Origin: Balneola vulgaris DSM 17893
Lineage (GTDB): Bacteria > Bacteroidota > Rhodothermia > Balneolales > Balneolaceae
DNA: 64,000 bases
Assembly: GCF_000375465.1 (NCBI RefSeq)
Contig: NZ_AQXH01000001.1
Coordinates: 1,465,338 to 1,529,337 of the forward strand
Direction: 5' to 3'
The position numbers and the translations under genes were made by a program. The notes beneath the pieces were generated by a model. The model was not told where the DNA came from and searched no databases. It saw only the letters and a list, made by a program, of their open reading frames with translations. Positions 35,570-44,239 of this stretch are shown here, in pieces (the first letter of the stretch is position 1; each line of letters opens with the position of its first letter).

Positions 35570-36712
35570 TCATTTAATAGCGGCGAGCGCTTGATCGATG
35601 TCTGAAATGATATCATCTGGATGCTCTAGACCTACACTAATACGAATTAGATTCTCTGGTGAATTTGAAAGTGTTCCTTCACTTGAGCGCCGGTGCTCCC
35701 ATAAACTTTCCACTCCACCAAGGCTTGTAGCTCGCTGAATCAGTTTAGAAGAAGCCACTACTTTTAGCGTTTCTTTTTCATTGCCATCCAATAAAAATGA
35801 AATCATCCCTCCAAAGCCTCTCATTTGTGCTCGCGCGATATCATGCCCTGGGTGATTTTTTAATCCAGGGTAGTAAAGCTCTTTCACTTTTGGATGAGTG
35901 CTTAAATAATCAGCTACTTTAGCCCCATTCTCATTATGAGCTCTCATTCTGTATGGGAAACTTCGGATGCTTCTTGTAAGTAGCCACGAATCTTGAGGTG
36001 AAGGCACGGCTCCTTGGCCATATTGTATCTTTCGAACATTCTCAAAAAACTGGTCTTCTTCTGCTACAATCAACGCACCTCCTAAAATGTCGCTATGCCC
36101 ACCTAGATATTTAGTGGTTGAATGCATTACGATATCTGCCCCATACTCAATCGGGTTCAAATTCAAAGGAGTTGGCCAAGTGTTATCTACACATACTTTA
36201 GCGCCTATTTCTTTTGCCACATAGCACACTTTCTCCACATCTGTGATATGCATGAGTGGGTTAGAAGGTGTTTCAACATAAATTAGCTTTGTGTTCGGGC
36301 GGATATGATCTTGCACCAACTGTAGGTCGCGCATATCTACGAAGTCGTATTCTAATCCCCAACGCTCGCCAAATTCAACCATGGTCTTTCGCGTTCCGTG
36401 ATATACATCCTCCGGTAGAATTACATGAGAACCCGATTCTAATGCCAAGAAAACAACTCCAATTGCCGCCATACCAGATGAAAATGCTGCCGCGGCTACC
36501 CCTCCTTCTAATTCAGCTAATACCTTTTCGAGCTGTATTCTATTTGGATTACCATGGCGTGCATACAGCAATTCACCTTCTTGATGCCCCTCTTTCGAGT
36601 GCACAAAATTGGTAGATACTTCTATTGCTGGAACCACAGATTTTGAAGCTGAATCATGGTTCATTGATCCATGAATGGCGATTGTCTCTATTCTTTTTTT
36701 TGAACTAGGCAT
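35570..36712 (-). CDS. Trans-sulfuration family PLP enzyme (cystathionine gamma-synthase / beta- or gamma-lyase)
   Basis: A 380-residue cytosolic enzyme. The Cys/Met-metabolism PLP fold is clear: LLYARHGNPNRIQLEKVLAELEG, AAFSSGMAAI, VYVETPSNPL-type segment IYVETPSNPLMHITD, the PLP lysine in MHSTTKYLGGHSD (Lys201) and LGGVESLWEHRRS near the C-terminus. Members make or cleave cystathionine, or degrade methionine, and cannot be separated reliably by eye. It overlaps the upstream Ste24-like protease gene by 8 bp, so the two are co-translated, though no functional link is evident. Confidence 0.93.
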   Translation of the reverse strand: MPSSKKRIETIAIHGSMNHDSASKSVVPAIEVSTNFVHSKEGHQEGELLYARHGNPNRIQLEKVLAELEGGVAAAAFSSGMAAIGVVFLALESGSHVILPEDVYHGTRKTMVEFGERWGLEYDFVDMRDLQLVQDHIRPNTKLIYVETPSNPLMHITDVEKVCYVAKEIGAKVCVDNTWPTPLNLNPIEYGADIVMHSTTKYLGGHSDILGGALIVAEEDQFFENVRKIQYGQGAVPSPQDSWLLTRSIRSFPYRMRAHNENGAKVADYLSTHPKVKELYYPGLKNHPGHDIARAQMRGFGGMISFLLDGNEKETLKVVASSKLIQRATSLGGVESLWEHRRSSEGTLSNSPENLIRISVGLEHPDDIISDIDQALAAIK

Positions 36713-37946
36713 AGGTCTGTTTTCTTAATGCGTTGATTCTCTCCAATGCTGGAGGGTGCGAATAATTTAAAAATACATAAAAAGGATGCGGAGTCAGATT
36801 CGATAAATTATCCTTCGATAATTTCTTTAGGGTCGAAATCATATCCTCTGGTTTTCCCGTTGTTTTTGCAGCATACTCATCGGCCTCATATTCGTGCTTA
36901 CGAGATGACATCTGCATAAAAATGGAAAGTATCATATTGATAGGCGCATAGAGCATTCCAAAAAAGATGAGACCTGCATACACCGACATCTCTTCCATAT
37001 AAAAAGCTTCAAACAAATCGGGTTCTTGCAAAAAGATGGACAGCACAAACAGCATTACTCCCGACTGAAGTACTCCAGAAATCATCCCTTTTATGATATG
37101 CTTCTTTTTGTAATGCCCTATTTCATGGGCCAATACAGCCACTAACTCTTCAGTGGTGTGATTCTCGATCAAGGTATCATACAACGCCACTCTTTTATTC
37201 TTTCCGAAACCTGTAAAAAATGCGTTCGACTTACTTGATCGTTTAGAGCCATCAATCACAAAGAGACCTTGAAGTGGGAAGTCTACTTTTTGAGTGTATT
37301 CTTCTATCGCAGTGCGTAACTCACCTTCTTCAAGTGGAGTGAACTTATTAAACAATGGCATAATCCATGTTGGTGCCACATACTGCATTACAAGCGTAAA
37401 TAAGGTTAAAGCGACCCATGCATACAGCCATGCTAAGTCCCCTGCATACATAAAAAAGGCTAAAATTGCCGCGAGCACAGGCCCACCAATTAATACTCCT
37501 AGTAACAATCCTTTAAGCAGGTCAACAACGAAAGTTTTTGGTGTAGTTTTATTGAAGCCAAATCGCTCTTCAATTACAAAAGTGGAGTAAATACTAAATG
37601 GCAATCCAATAATCATTTTAGCCACCATAAGCACTCCCATGAAGCACAAACCCGTAATTAGCTCACCGAAACCAAATCCCCTAACCCATTGGTCTAACAC
37701 ATTAAAGCCCCCACTAAACCAGAATCCCAACAGGATTGCTAAATCGAAGGCTCCGGTTATAAAACCAAAGCGAGTGTTAACCTTTGTGTATTCTTGCGAC
37801 TTTGCATAAGTCTCCTCGTCATACACTCCATCGAACTCATCGGGAAGGGTTTTCGATAAAGACTTTAAGTTTAAGAAGTTTGAAATCAGATCTAGAAAAA
37901 AATCGACCGCAATGGCCAAGAGGATAATAACTGCGTAAATATTCAT
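36705..37946 (-). CDS. M48-family (Ste24/CAAX protease 1-like) membrane metallopeptidase
   Basis: A 413-residue polytopic zinc protease. The active site HEIGH is at His274-Glu275-His278 within ELVAVLAHEIGHYKKKH, the third ligand is in HEYEADEYAAK, and the Ste24-type NAFFTGFGKNKRVALYDTLI segment lies just before the motif. About seven hydrophobic helices are present. Full-length Ste24 homologues in bacteria probably take part in membrane-protein quality control rather than prenyl processing. It starts the two-gene unit with the trans-sulfuration enzyme. Confidence 0.93.
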   Translation of the reverse strand: MNIYAVIILLAIAVDFFLDLISNFLNLKSLSKTLPDEFDGVYDEETYAKSQEYTKVNTRFGFITGAFDLAILLGFWFSGGFNVLDQWVRGFGFGELITGLCFMGVLMVAKMIIGLPFSIYSTFVIEERFGFNKTTPKTFVVDLLKGLLLGVLIGGPVLAAILAFFMYAGDLAWLYAWVALTLFTLVMQYVAPTWIMPLFNKFTPLEEGELRTAIEEYTQKVDFPLQGLFVIDGSKRSSKSNAFFTGFGKNKRVALYDTLIENHTTEELVAVLAHEIGHYKKKHIIKGMISGVLQSGVMLFVLSIFLQEPDLFEAFYMEEMSVYAGLIFFGMLYAPINMILSIFMQMSSRKHEYEADEYAAKTTGKPEDMISTLKKLSKDNLSNLTPHPFYVFLNYSHPPALERINALRKQTYA

Positions 37947-38041
37947 GCTTAGATTTTGCCCAAATTTAGAGTCGAAAATACATATAAATATAGTGTATAG
38001 GTACCATTCATTATTTTATAAAGCGATGCCTTTTCGCATGG

Positions 38042-38392
38042 TTAAAACCAACAATCGCTGGCGTCTAATGCCATATGTATAAGCAAGCCTAAACTAATCC
38101 ATTGAAGGTAACGGCTATTTTTCTTGATGCCATTCTCTTTAGTCTTCTTCCACAGCAGAAAGCTTGAAGCCAAAAATAGTACTGCATACACCGCAATCAT
38201 TTCATATTGATGCAGGGGATGGAAATTTATGGAACATCGATTCGGATCATAAATAGGTGATGCTAGCAAATGATCTAGATCTATCAGCATAGTAGCAATC
38301 ATCCACGAACTGGCTTTCTTCCATACAGATCGATAGAAAACCAAAGCTATAAGAATCGGGCAAATAAAATGAAGTGCAATGTGAAGCATCAT
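38042..38392 (-). CDS. DUF6122-family membrane protein
   Basis: A 116-residue protein with three or four hydrophobic segments. The stretch LHIALHFICPILIALVFYRSVWKKASSWMIATMLIDLDHLLASPIYDPNRCSINFHPLHQYEMI has several conserved-looking His and Asp residues (DLDHLLA, FHPLH) and the C-terminus ends MALDASDCWF. This is the DUF6122 family, common in Bacteroidota and without known function. The His/Asp pattern resembles membrane-embedded metal-dependent hydrolases such as YdjM/LexA-regulated DUF457, but that is only a suggestion. It stands alone, divergent from the dioxygenase gene. Confidence 0.8.
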   Translation of the reverse strand: MMLHIALHFICPILIALVFYRSVWKKASSWMIATMLIDLDHLLASPIYDPNRCSINFHPLHQYEMIAVYAVLFLASSFLLWKKTKENGIKKNSRYLQWISLGLLIHMALDASDCWF

Positions 38393-38506
38393 TCAAGTTA
38401 ACAAACTTATCGTTCAATAATCTTTGTTTAAATCACATTCAGATGATAATTAGTTTAATGTTAAACTATTTTGTATATTTTCGCTTCATTAAATCATGAG
38501 GTTAAA

Positions 38507-39439
38507 ATGACACACAAAAAAGGACTCCACCACATTAGCGTATTAGCAGGCGACCCTAAAGCCAATGCCGACTTTTATGTAAATAAATTGGGCATGAGAA
38601 TGGTAAAAAGATCGGTGAATCAAGATGATCCAACTACCTATCATTTGTTTTATGGAAATGAAGCTGCACAACCTGGTTCAAGCTTAACGTTTTTCCCTTG
38701 GCCAAGAGCTCATAAAGGAAGCACGGGTTCGGGTGAAGCTGTGAATGTGGCCTTTCAAGTTCCGTTAAAATCTGCCGAATATTGGGAAAAGTATTTACCA
38801 ACAATTGGTGTAGATGAGTTTAAAGAAGTTACCATTTTCGGTAAGGACGGCATTCGTTTTGAAGACCCAGATGGGCTAGAACTCGACCTAATATTTGACG
38901 GGGATGCTAAAGCCAAAGAAAGTACGTATGAGAGTTCGGTTCCTCACGAACATGCAATTCAAGGGTTTTATTCAACGCGATTGAACTATACCAACCCAGA
39001 CGAAACCGTGGGCATCATCCGAGATGTATTAGGCTTCAAAGAAGTGCAGTCACATAACGATTTAACTTTGTTCGAAACGGATGCCAATATTGGCAGTCAA
39101 CTTATTATTGAGCAATCTGATGAGGCACCCGGCCGTGGTGGACGAGGAATTGTACATCATGTAGCATTTCGTGCCAAAGACGAAGAAGAGTTAGCCAAAA
39201 TGAGAGAGCAAGTACTCACTGCAGGGCTACAACCAACAGAAGTGATCGACCGACATTGGTTTAAATCTGTGTATTTCAGAGAGCCTAATGGTTCATTATT
39301 TGAACTTGCTACGGATGGTCCTGGCTATGCTGTGGATGAAGACCCAGAACATTTAGGGGAGCACCTAATTCTACCACCATGGTTAGAACCGCGCAGAGCG
39401 TTAATCGAGAATACATTACCCAAACTTGATATTGATTAA
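38507..39439 (+). CDS. Ring-cleaving dioxygenase-like VOC (glyoxalase-fold) protein, MhqO-like
   Basis: A 310-residue protein with four VOC modules in two halves. It starts THKKGLHHISVLAGDPKANADFYVNKLGMRMVKRSVNQDDPTTYHLFYGN, and the second half has GIVHHVAFRAKDEEEL and SVYFREPNGSLFELATDGPGYAVDED. Metal ligands His (HHIS), His (VHHVAF) and Glu (LFELA) are preserved. B. subtilis MhqO and relatives act in quinone and catechol stress. I start at the ATG at 38507 with GAGG nine bases upstream; a TTG further upstream falls in a likely promoter. The next gene, 2 bp away, is a MhqD-like hydrolase. Confidence 0.9.
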   Translation: MTHKKGLHHISVLAGDPKANADFYVNKLGMRMVKRSVNQDDPTTYHLFYGNEAAQPGSSLTFFPWPRAHKGSTGSGEAVNVAFQVPLKSAEYWEKYLPTIGVDEFKEVTIFGKDGIRFEDPDGLELDLIFDGDAKAKESTYESSVPHEHAIQGFYSTRLNYTNPDETVGIIRDVLGFKEVQSHNDLTLFETDANIGSQLIIEQSDEAPGRGGRGIVHHVAFRAKDEEELAKMREQVLTAGLQPTEVIDRHWFKSVYFREPNGSLFELATDGPGYAVDEDPEHLGEHLILPPWLEPRRALIENTLPKLDID

Positions 39440-39441
39440 TC

Positions 39442-40113
39442 ATGAGTTTCTTTAGAGCAAACATCTCCGAGCCTTTTGATGGCCCTCATCAAGAACAAGC
39501 CATTGCCCGTGCTGGCACAAACATAGAAGAAGCAAATCGAGCCATGATTATGATTCATGGCCGAGGGGCTTCGGCTGAGAGCATCGTCACTTTATCCGAG
39601 CATTTCAAGCATACTGAGGATATGGCTTTTGTTGCCCCTCAAGCATCGGGACACACATGGTATCCATTTTCTTTTTTAGCACCACCTGCTCAAAATCAGC
39701 CCGGTATAAATTCTGGGTTACAAGCCATTCATAATCTTGTGAACGAGCTGAATGAAGAGGGGATTTCTAATACACACATATACATACTTGGGTTTTCACA
39801 AGGGGCTTGTTTAGCCTCAGAGTATGTTGCTCGCCACCCTGATAAATTTGGAGGATTATTCGCCCTTTCAGGTGGACTAATAGGCGACTCCATAAACATA
39901 GACCGTTATGAAGGGGACCTTCAAAACACCCCTATATTTTTAGGCTGTAGTGATGTAGATCCGCATATTCCTAAAGCACGTGTTGATGAAACGGAAGTCG
40001 TGTTACAATCTCTAAATGGCGATGTAACTAAAAAGATTTATAGCGGCATGGGGCATTTAGTAAACGAAGATGAAATTAATGAGATAAATCGGATATTGAG
40101 TGCTACTTTATAA
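39442..40113 (+). CDS. Phospholipase/carboxylesterase-family alpha/beta hydrolase, MhqD-like
   Basis: A 223-residue serine hydrolase. The nucleophile elbow is GFSQGA with Ser119; the Asp is in GCSDVDPHIP and the His in YSGMGHLVNEDE. An oxyanion-side HGRGASAES segment lies near residue 40. It fits the acyl-protein thioesterase/carboxylesterase group that includes MhqD. It starts 2 bp after the dioxygenase stop, and the pairing mirrors mhqO-mhqD in Firmicutes. It is followed after 30 bp by a KefB-like antiporter, another gene type often linked to electrophile stress. Confidence 0.9.
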   Translation: MSFFRANISEPFDGPHQEQAIARAGTNIEEANRAMIMIHGRGASAESIVTLSEHFKHTEDMAFVAPQASGHTWYPFSFLAPPAQNQPGINSGLQAIHNLVNELNEEGISNTHIYILGFSQGACLASEYVARHPDKFGGLFALSGGLIGDSINIDRYEGDLQNTPIFLGCSDVDPHIPKARVDETEVVLQSLNGDVTKKIYSGMGHLVNEDEINEINRILSATL

Positions 40114-40143
40114 GGCACTTATTAACTATTAAATAATTCGCTG

Positions 40144-41730
40144 ATGGAGATTCTTTGGTTAAGCCTTGCTTATGGTTTAGGGATGTTGGTTAAGCAATTA
40201 AAGCTGCCATCGCTTATCGGTTATTTGATAGCGGGTATGGTTCTCTCCTTTTTTGGTGTTGAAGATGATCAAGGGTTATTGCACCAAATTGGTCATTATG
40301 GGGTTATTTTCCTCCTTTTTACAGTGGGACTTCATCTTCGAATCAAGAACATTGTGCGCTCCGAAGTTTTTGGGGCCGGAAGCATTCACCTCATCATATC
40401 AGCAGCCATTTTTTGGGGTATATCGGTAGCCTTTGGGTTTACCGTAATCGAAGCCCTAATCATTGGTGTACTTCTTGGTTTTTCCAGTACTGTATTAGCG
40501 GCAAAAACCTTAGAGGCTAGAGGCGAACTCGGGGCTTTCCATGCACGTGTTTCTATCGGTATTTTGATACTACAAGACCTTGTTGCTATCACTGTTCTAG
40601 CCCTTACTGGTGGTGGCGCGCCGAATGTATGGAGCTTTGCTTTACTCGCCTTACCACTCCTGCGTCCTGTCTTAATCCGACTATTATCTGCCAGTGGTCA
40701 TGAGGATCTCCAACTACTATTCGGTTTAATCTTAGCCATGGGAACGGCTTCATTATTTGATGTTTTAGGACTTTCGTCTGAATTAGGAGCATTAGTTGCA
40801 GGAGCATTGCTTTCAGGGACGGACCAATCGGATGAACTCAGCCATAAACTATGGAGCTTAAAAGAAGCTTTTTTAGTAGGCTTCTTCCTCGAAGTTGGTT
40901 TGGCTGGGCTTCCTCAATTAAACGATCTGATTTTTGCAGGAACACTCTTACTAGTTCTTCCATTAAAAGCGGCTTTATTCTTCTTTTTACTCATCGCATT
41001 TAAACTGCGTTCTCGTAACTCATTCATGGTTACCATTACCTTAAGTTCATTCAGTGAGTTTACTTTAATTGCGGGTATGGTTGCTGCTTCTGCAGGCTTC
41101 ATCCCAGACTCTATTATAATAGTCTTCGCACTCTTAACCGCAGTTTCTTATACCATTAATGCTCCATTTGCTGCACAGGCCAACCAGCTTTGGAAAAAAT
41201 TTGAAGACAAGCTTATACCCTTCGAACGCGATGTAAAACATCCAGGGCAACAAGTGGCTAACTTGGGAGGTGCACAGTATTTAATAATTGGAATGGGCCA
41301 AGCCGGTGTAGCTGCCTACGACTATCTGAAGCAACGAGAATATAGAGTAACAGGTATGGATGTGGATCCTGCTCGCCTCGAAGTAAACTTAAAAGCGAGA
41401 CGTAGAGTGGTTTATGGCGATGCCCAAGATTCCGAGCTTTGGGAAACTATCGACTTAACAGGTGTTAAATCTATCATGTTAGCAATCCCAAATCCTGATA
41501 CCAAAATTCAAGCAACACAGTTATTGCGCGAGAATGGATACGTGGAAGACATCTATGCCCTTACCATGCGAGATGAGGAGCATCAAGCGTTAAAAGAAGC
41601 CGGTGCGAATGCTGTGTGCTTACCACTAACCCAAGCTGGGCAAAAGCTAGCTGAGTTAAGCATTACGGATGATATACATGGGTCAATGTCACTAGACGTG
41701 CAGTTTACGAATATCCAGCCTTCAGTTTAG
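40144..41730 (+). CDS. CPA2-family cation:proton antiporter with TrkA-N domain (YbaL/KefB-like)
   Basis: A 528-residue protein. The N-terminal 360 residues form about 12 helices of the Na/H exchanger fold (SLIGYLIAGMVLSFFG, GVLLGFSSTVLAAKTL, LGALVAGALLSGT). Residues 375-500 form a Rossmann TrkA-N domain (YLIIGMGQAGVAAYDYLKQREYRVTGMDVDPARLE, VVYGDAQDSE). KefB/KefC-type systems release potassium and acidify the cytoplasm during electrophile stress, which suits its position after the MhqO/MhqD-like genes. The ion is not proven here. It ends in a perfect hairpin that overlaps its stop codon. Confidence 0.92.
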   Translation: MEILWLSLAYGLGMLVKQLKLPSLIGYLIAGMVLSFFGVEDDQGLLHQIGHYGVIFLLFTVGLHLRIKNIVRSEVFGAGSIHLIISAAIFWGISVAFGFTVIEALIIGVLLGFSSTVLAAKTLEARGELGAFHARVSIGILILQDLVAITVLALTGGGAPNVWSFALLALPLLRPVLIRLLSASGHEDLQLLFGLILAMGTASLFDVLGLSSELGALVAGALLSGTDQSDELSHKLWSLKEAFLVGFFLEVGLAGLPQLNDLIFAGTLLLVLPLKAALFFFLLIAFKLRSRNSFMVTITLSSFSEFTLIAGMVAASAGFIPDSIIIVFALLTAVSYTINAPFAAQANQLWKKFEDKLIPFERDVKHPGQQVANLGGAQYLIIGMGQAGVAAYDYLKQREYRVTGMDVDPARLEVNLKARRRVVYGDAQDSELWETIDLTGVKSIMLAIPNPDTKIQATQLLRENGYVEDIYALTMRDEEHQALKEAGANAVCLPLTQAGQKLAELSITDDIHGSMSLDVQFTNIQPSV

Positions 41731-41750
41731 CTCAACGAGCTGAGCTAAAC
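41725..41750. terminator. Perfect hairpin between convergent genes, no T run
   Basis: GTTTAGCTCA and TGAGCTAAAC form a perfect 10-bp stem with a six-base loop, ACGAGC. The plus-strand TAG stop (41728-41730) is inside the stem and the minus-strand stop lies 3 bp beyond it. With no T run it is more likely a transcript-end stabiliser or a weak bidirectional stop than a classical terminator. Confidence 0.55.
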
Positions 41751-41752
41751 GG

Positions 41753-43597
41753 CTATTCCCAATCGATACCGATTTTATCTTTAATCTTATTTTTGAGGGA
41801 ATCTTCTAGCTCTTTTTTCTTTTTCTCGAGCTCAGCCTTTTTCTCTTCCACTTTTTGAAGTTCTTGCTGAATTCTGGCCTCTAACTGTTCGTACTCTTTT
41901 CGAATCTCAGCCTCTTTTTGCTCTTTGAACGCAATGATATCTTCTTTGCGACCTTCCACCTCTTTACGTACTTCCGCTTCAATTCTTTGACGGGCTCTAT
42001 CCACTTCTTTACTTACCGTGTTCTTCAAAGCATTCACAAATAAATCATCGATATTCGACCTGATTCTTACTTTGAGTGGACCATCCACGTTATCAACTAA
42101 GGCCGTAACATCAATGCGATCGGTACTGCTAACCGCATCTTTAATTAATTGCTGAATCCTATCATTTGAAGGAACAGCATCGAAATTAAACGCCAAATTC
42201 TTGGCTGAATAGTTAATTTCGCTATCAATTCTCTTATCAACGATTTGCAAACTTGCTGAGACTTCCCCAACCCCTTGTTCCATTGGGTAAGGCAGTAACT
42301 CAGAGGGGGATAATTTGGTCCCCGCTAAAGAGAAACCATCATAGGTAAAATTAAATGACTCCACAGGTTCTTCACCCAGATAATTAATCTCACCCGTTAA
42401 ACTCATTTTTCGGCTAGCATCATCACTTCCAGATAGATTAAAGGTAATGGGCTCTTTTGTTTTTTTCTGGTCGCTACTTATGTGAGCAATTTGACCCGCT
42501 AACTTAATCGCTGTTTTTGTTTCACCGGATACATCAATGTTTTGAATCCACAGTTTTGGCCAGTCGTACTTGTCGGTAAATTCGTAGTCGATCCCTTCGT
42601 AACGCTCGATTTTCTCTTTGTCATCGCCTGCCAATCTACTGCTATATTCACGTGCAATGGCGAGATATTCCATATAACCAGCGTAATCGGCTAGCAGGTT
42701 TTCACCAAATAACGACTGCGCTATATTCTGTGCATCCAAGCGAGGTAATTTGGCCATATTCATTGCTCGTTGGTAATCACCTTCAATCCAATTATCAATG
42801 CGACCAATACTAAACTTAGTGTCTCCAAAGTCTTCCTGGAACTCCGACTTAATCTGATTGGCTCTATTTCTTAGTGAATCAACTTGTTTAGCTAGCTTTT
42901 GTACATTCTGTATGGCTTCAATTGCTTTCTTAGGATCTTTAATTTCCTTCACATTGATCTTTTGAATGCTACTCTGAACAGAGGCAATCTCTTTATTGAT
43001 ATCCGTATTGGTAAGAGTGCTATCCCACTTTTGGTAATTTTGCTCTAAACCGTTTCTAAGGGTATCAATCTTTTCCGGAGCTTGAAGATCTAACTTGGCT
43101 AAAACACTGTCTACATTTATATCAGACTTGATGTTGTTGAACTCCATATTCGCATTTCGAGACACCTCTGAAGTCACATCTGAAATAACTTTCGTTAAAA
43201 AACCTGGCTCCTTATTCTTTTCTTCTTCAGGAATTTCGAAGTAGCCATCCGTTTCACGTTCGGTGTCCATTCTAAACTCTTTGAAAATCACGTCTTCTAT
43301 AATTACACGTTCCCAAAGTGTTGGCCAAAACAGAAAGTCTAATTCCGCCTCCCCTGTTTCAAAACTATTCTCCATAGTGTTTTCAGGGTTCGCCACTTGC
43401 AGTCTACTCCATCTAATTTTTAGATCTACTAAGCTAATTTCAAAGTCATCGATTTCAACCAGTGCCCCATTGGCAACACTTGCACTATACTCAAGGCGCT
43501 CTTCAACGATAGGATCAATGCTTATCCAGCTTATTAAAAAGCTTAAGATTGTGATTACAACTACCGCAATGATTCCTTGTATTCTAAATATCCTCAT
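41753..43597 (-). CDS. TIGR03545-family protein (AsmA-like, function unknown)
   Basis: A 614-residue envelope protein with one N-terminal membrane helix (about 8-27, IAVVVITILSFLISWISIDPIV). A domain reminiscent of AsmA follows (RLEYSASVANGALVEIDDFEISLVDLKIRWSRLQVANP), then a long predominantly helical region and beta-rich middle. The C-terminal coiled coil (about 525-605) is very rich in Glu/Lys/Arg. The match to TIGR03545 is supported by its immediate partner, a TIGR03546-type gene 2 bp upstream. The pair occurs widely in marine bacteria and has no assigned role; lipid or envelope transport is a reasonable guess from the AsmA-like fold. Confidence 0.82.
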   Translation of the reverse strand: MRIFRIQGIIAVVVITILSFLISWISIDPIVEERLEYSASVANGALVEIDDFEISLVDLKIRWSRLQVANPENTMENSFETGEAELDFLFWPTLWERVIIEDVIFKEFRMDTERETDGYFEIPEEEKNKEPGFLTKVISDVTSEVSRNANMEFNNIKSDINVDSVLAKLDLQAPEKIDTLRNGLEQNYQKWDSTLTNTDINKEIASVQSSIQKINVKEIKDPKKAIEAIQNVQKLAKQVDSLRNRANQIKSEFQEDFGDTKFSIGRIDNWIEGDYQRAMNMAKLPRLDAQNIAQSLFGENLLADYAGYMEYLAIAREYSSRLAGDDKEKIERYEGIDYEFTDKYDWPKLWIQNIDVSGETKTAIKLAGQIAHISSDQKKTKEPITFNLSGSDDASRKMSLTGEINYLGEEPVESFNFTYDGFSLAGTKLSPSELLPYPMEQGVGEVSASLQIVDKRIDSEINYSAKNLAFNFDAVPSNDRIQQLIKDAVSSTDRIDVTALVDNVDGPLKVRIRSNIDDLFVNALKNTVSKEVDRARQRIEAEVRKEVEGRKEDIIAFKEQKEAEIRKEYEQLEARIQQELQKVEEKKAELEKKKKELEDSLKNKIKDKIGIDWE

Positions 43598-43599
43598 AC

Positions 43600-44124
43600 T
43601 TAACCTCTCAACCTTGCTGCTGTCTGATAGATAGAGTACACTTTTGTACCCTTCAGTGTTTTCATCAGTTTCGTTTTCATCACTTTCTCATGGATGTGCT
43701 TGCGATACTGAACCACCCCTACCTTTGTAAGTGGAAACATAGGCACACATAGAATAATGGCAGTTGTTAGACTCCCAATAACTACGGTGTTATAGAACTT
43801 GGTGATGGCCCAAAACTCATTGTCGTACATGGAAATATATGTACTTTGCATCCCCTCTAGCTCTAATAAGTACGTCCCGAAATCATGAAAAAGTGGGTCG
43901 GCTAAGTAAGCGATACCACTAAATACTAAAAATGCTAAGATCACCATCCCCACATTTACCTTCAGTATCAGCACTAAAACCAAGATAATTAAGTTATGAA
44001 AAGACATAACTGGGGTTAAGCCGATGATCATACCGAGAATGAACCCTCCTGCCAATTGGTTTGGGGATGCTTCAGAAGCTAAAGCCTTAAGTAATTTTGC
44101 AATGTATTTTAATATCAGGAACAT
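43600..44124 (-). CDS. TIGR03546-family membrane protein
   Basis: A 174-residue inner-membrane protein with three or four helices. The N-terminal SPNQLAGGFILGMIIGLTPVMSFHNLIILVLVLILKVNVG block is typical of DUF2062/TIGR03546 proteins, followed by LAYLADPLFHDFGTYLLELEG-type segments. It directly precedes the TIGR03545-family gene with a 2-bp gap, and the two families nearly always travel together. Function is unknown; the pair probably forms a membrane complex. Confidence 0.82.
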   Translation of the reverse strand: MFLILKYIAKLLKALASEASPNQLAGGFILGMIIGLTPVMSFHNLIILVLVLILKVNVGMVILAFLVFSGIAYLADPLFHDFGTYLLELEGMQSTYISMYDNEFWAITKFYNTVVIGSLTTAIILCVPMFPLTKVGVVQYRKHIHEKVMKTKLMKTLKGTKVYSIYQTAARLRG

Positions 44125-44239
44125 ATTACTGTAATCGATTCTCAGATAATTCGTTCCAATATAAATAATTTCATTGGCATCATTTACGTCATTACATTAT
44201 TTGATATCATCCTATTTTTCTCACTATCTGTAAATAAAT

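Noticed and set aside
38471-38506. Upstream TTG start adding 12 residues to the dioxygenase
   Set aside because: The extension precedes a good GAGG site and normal ATG, lies in an AT-rich promoter-like stretch and does not belong to the VOC fold.
43263-43634. A 123-residue plus-strand frame over the start of the TIGR03545 gene
   Set aside because: Antisense shadow of a gene with a strong family match; it also crosses the junction of the gene pair.
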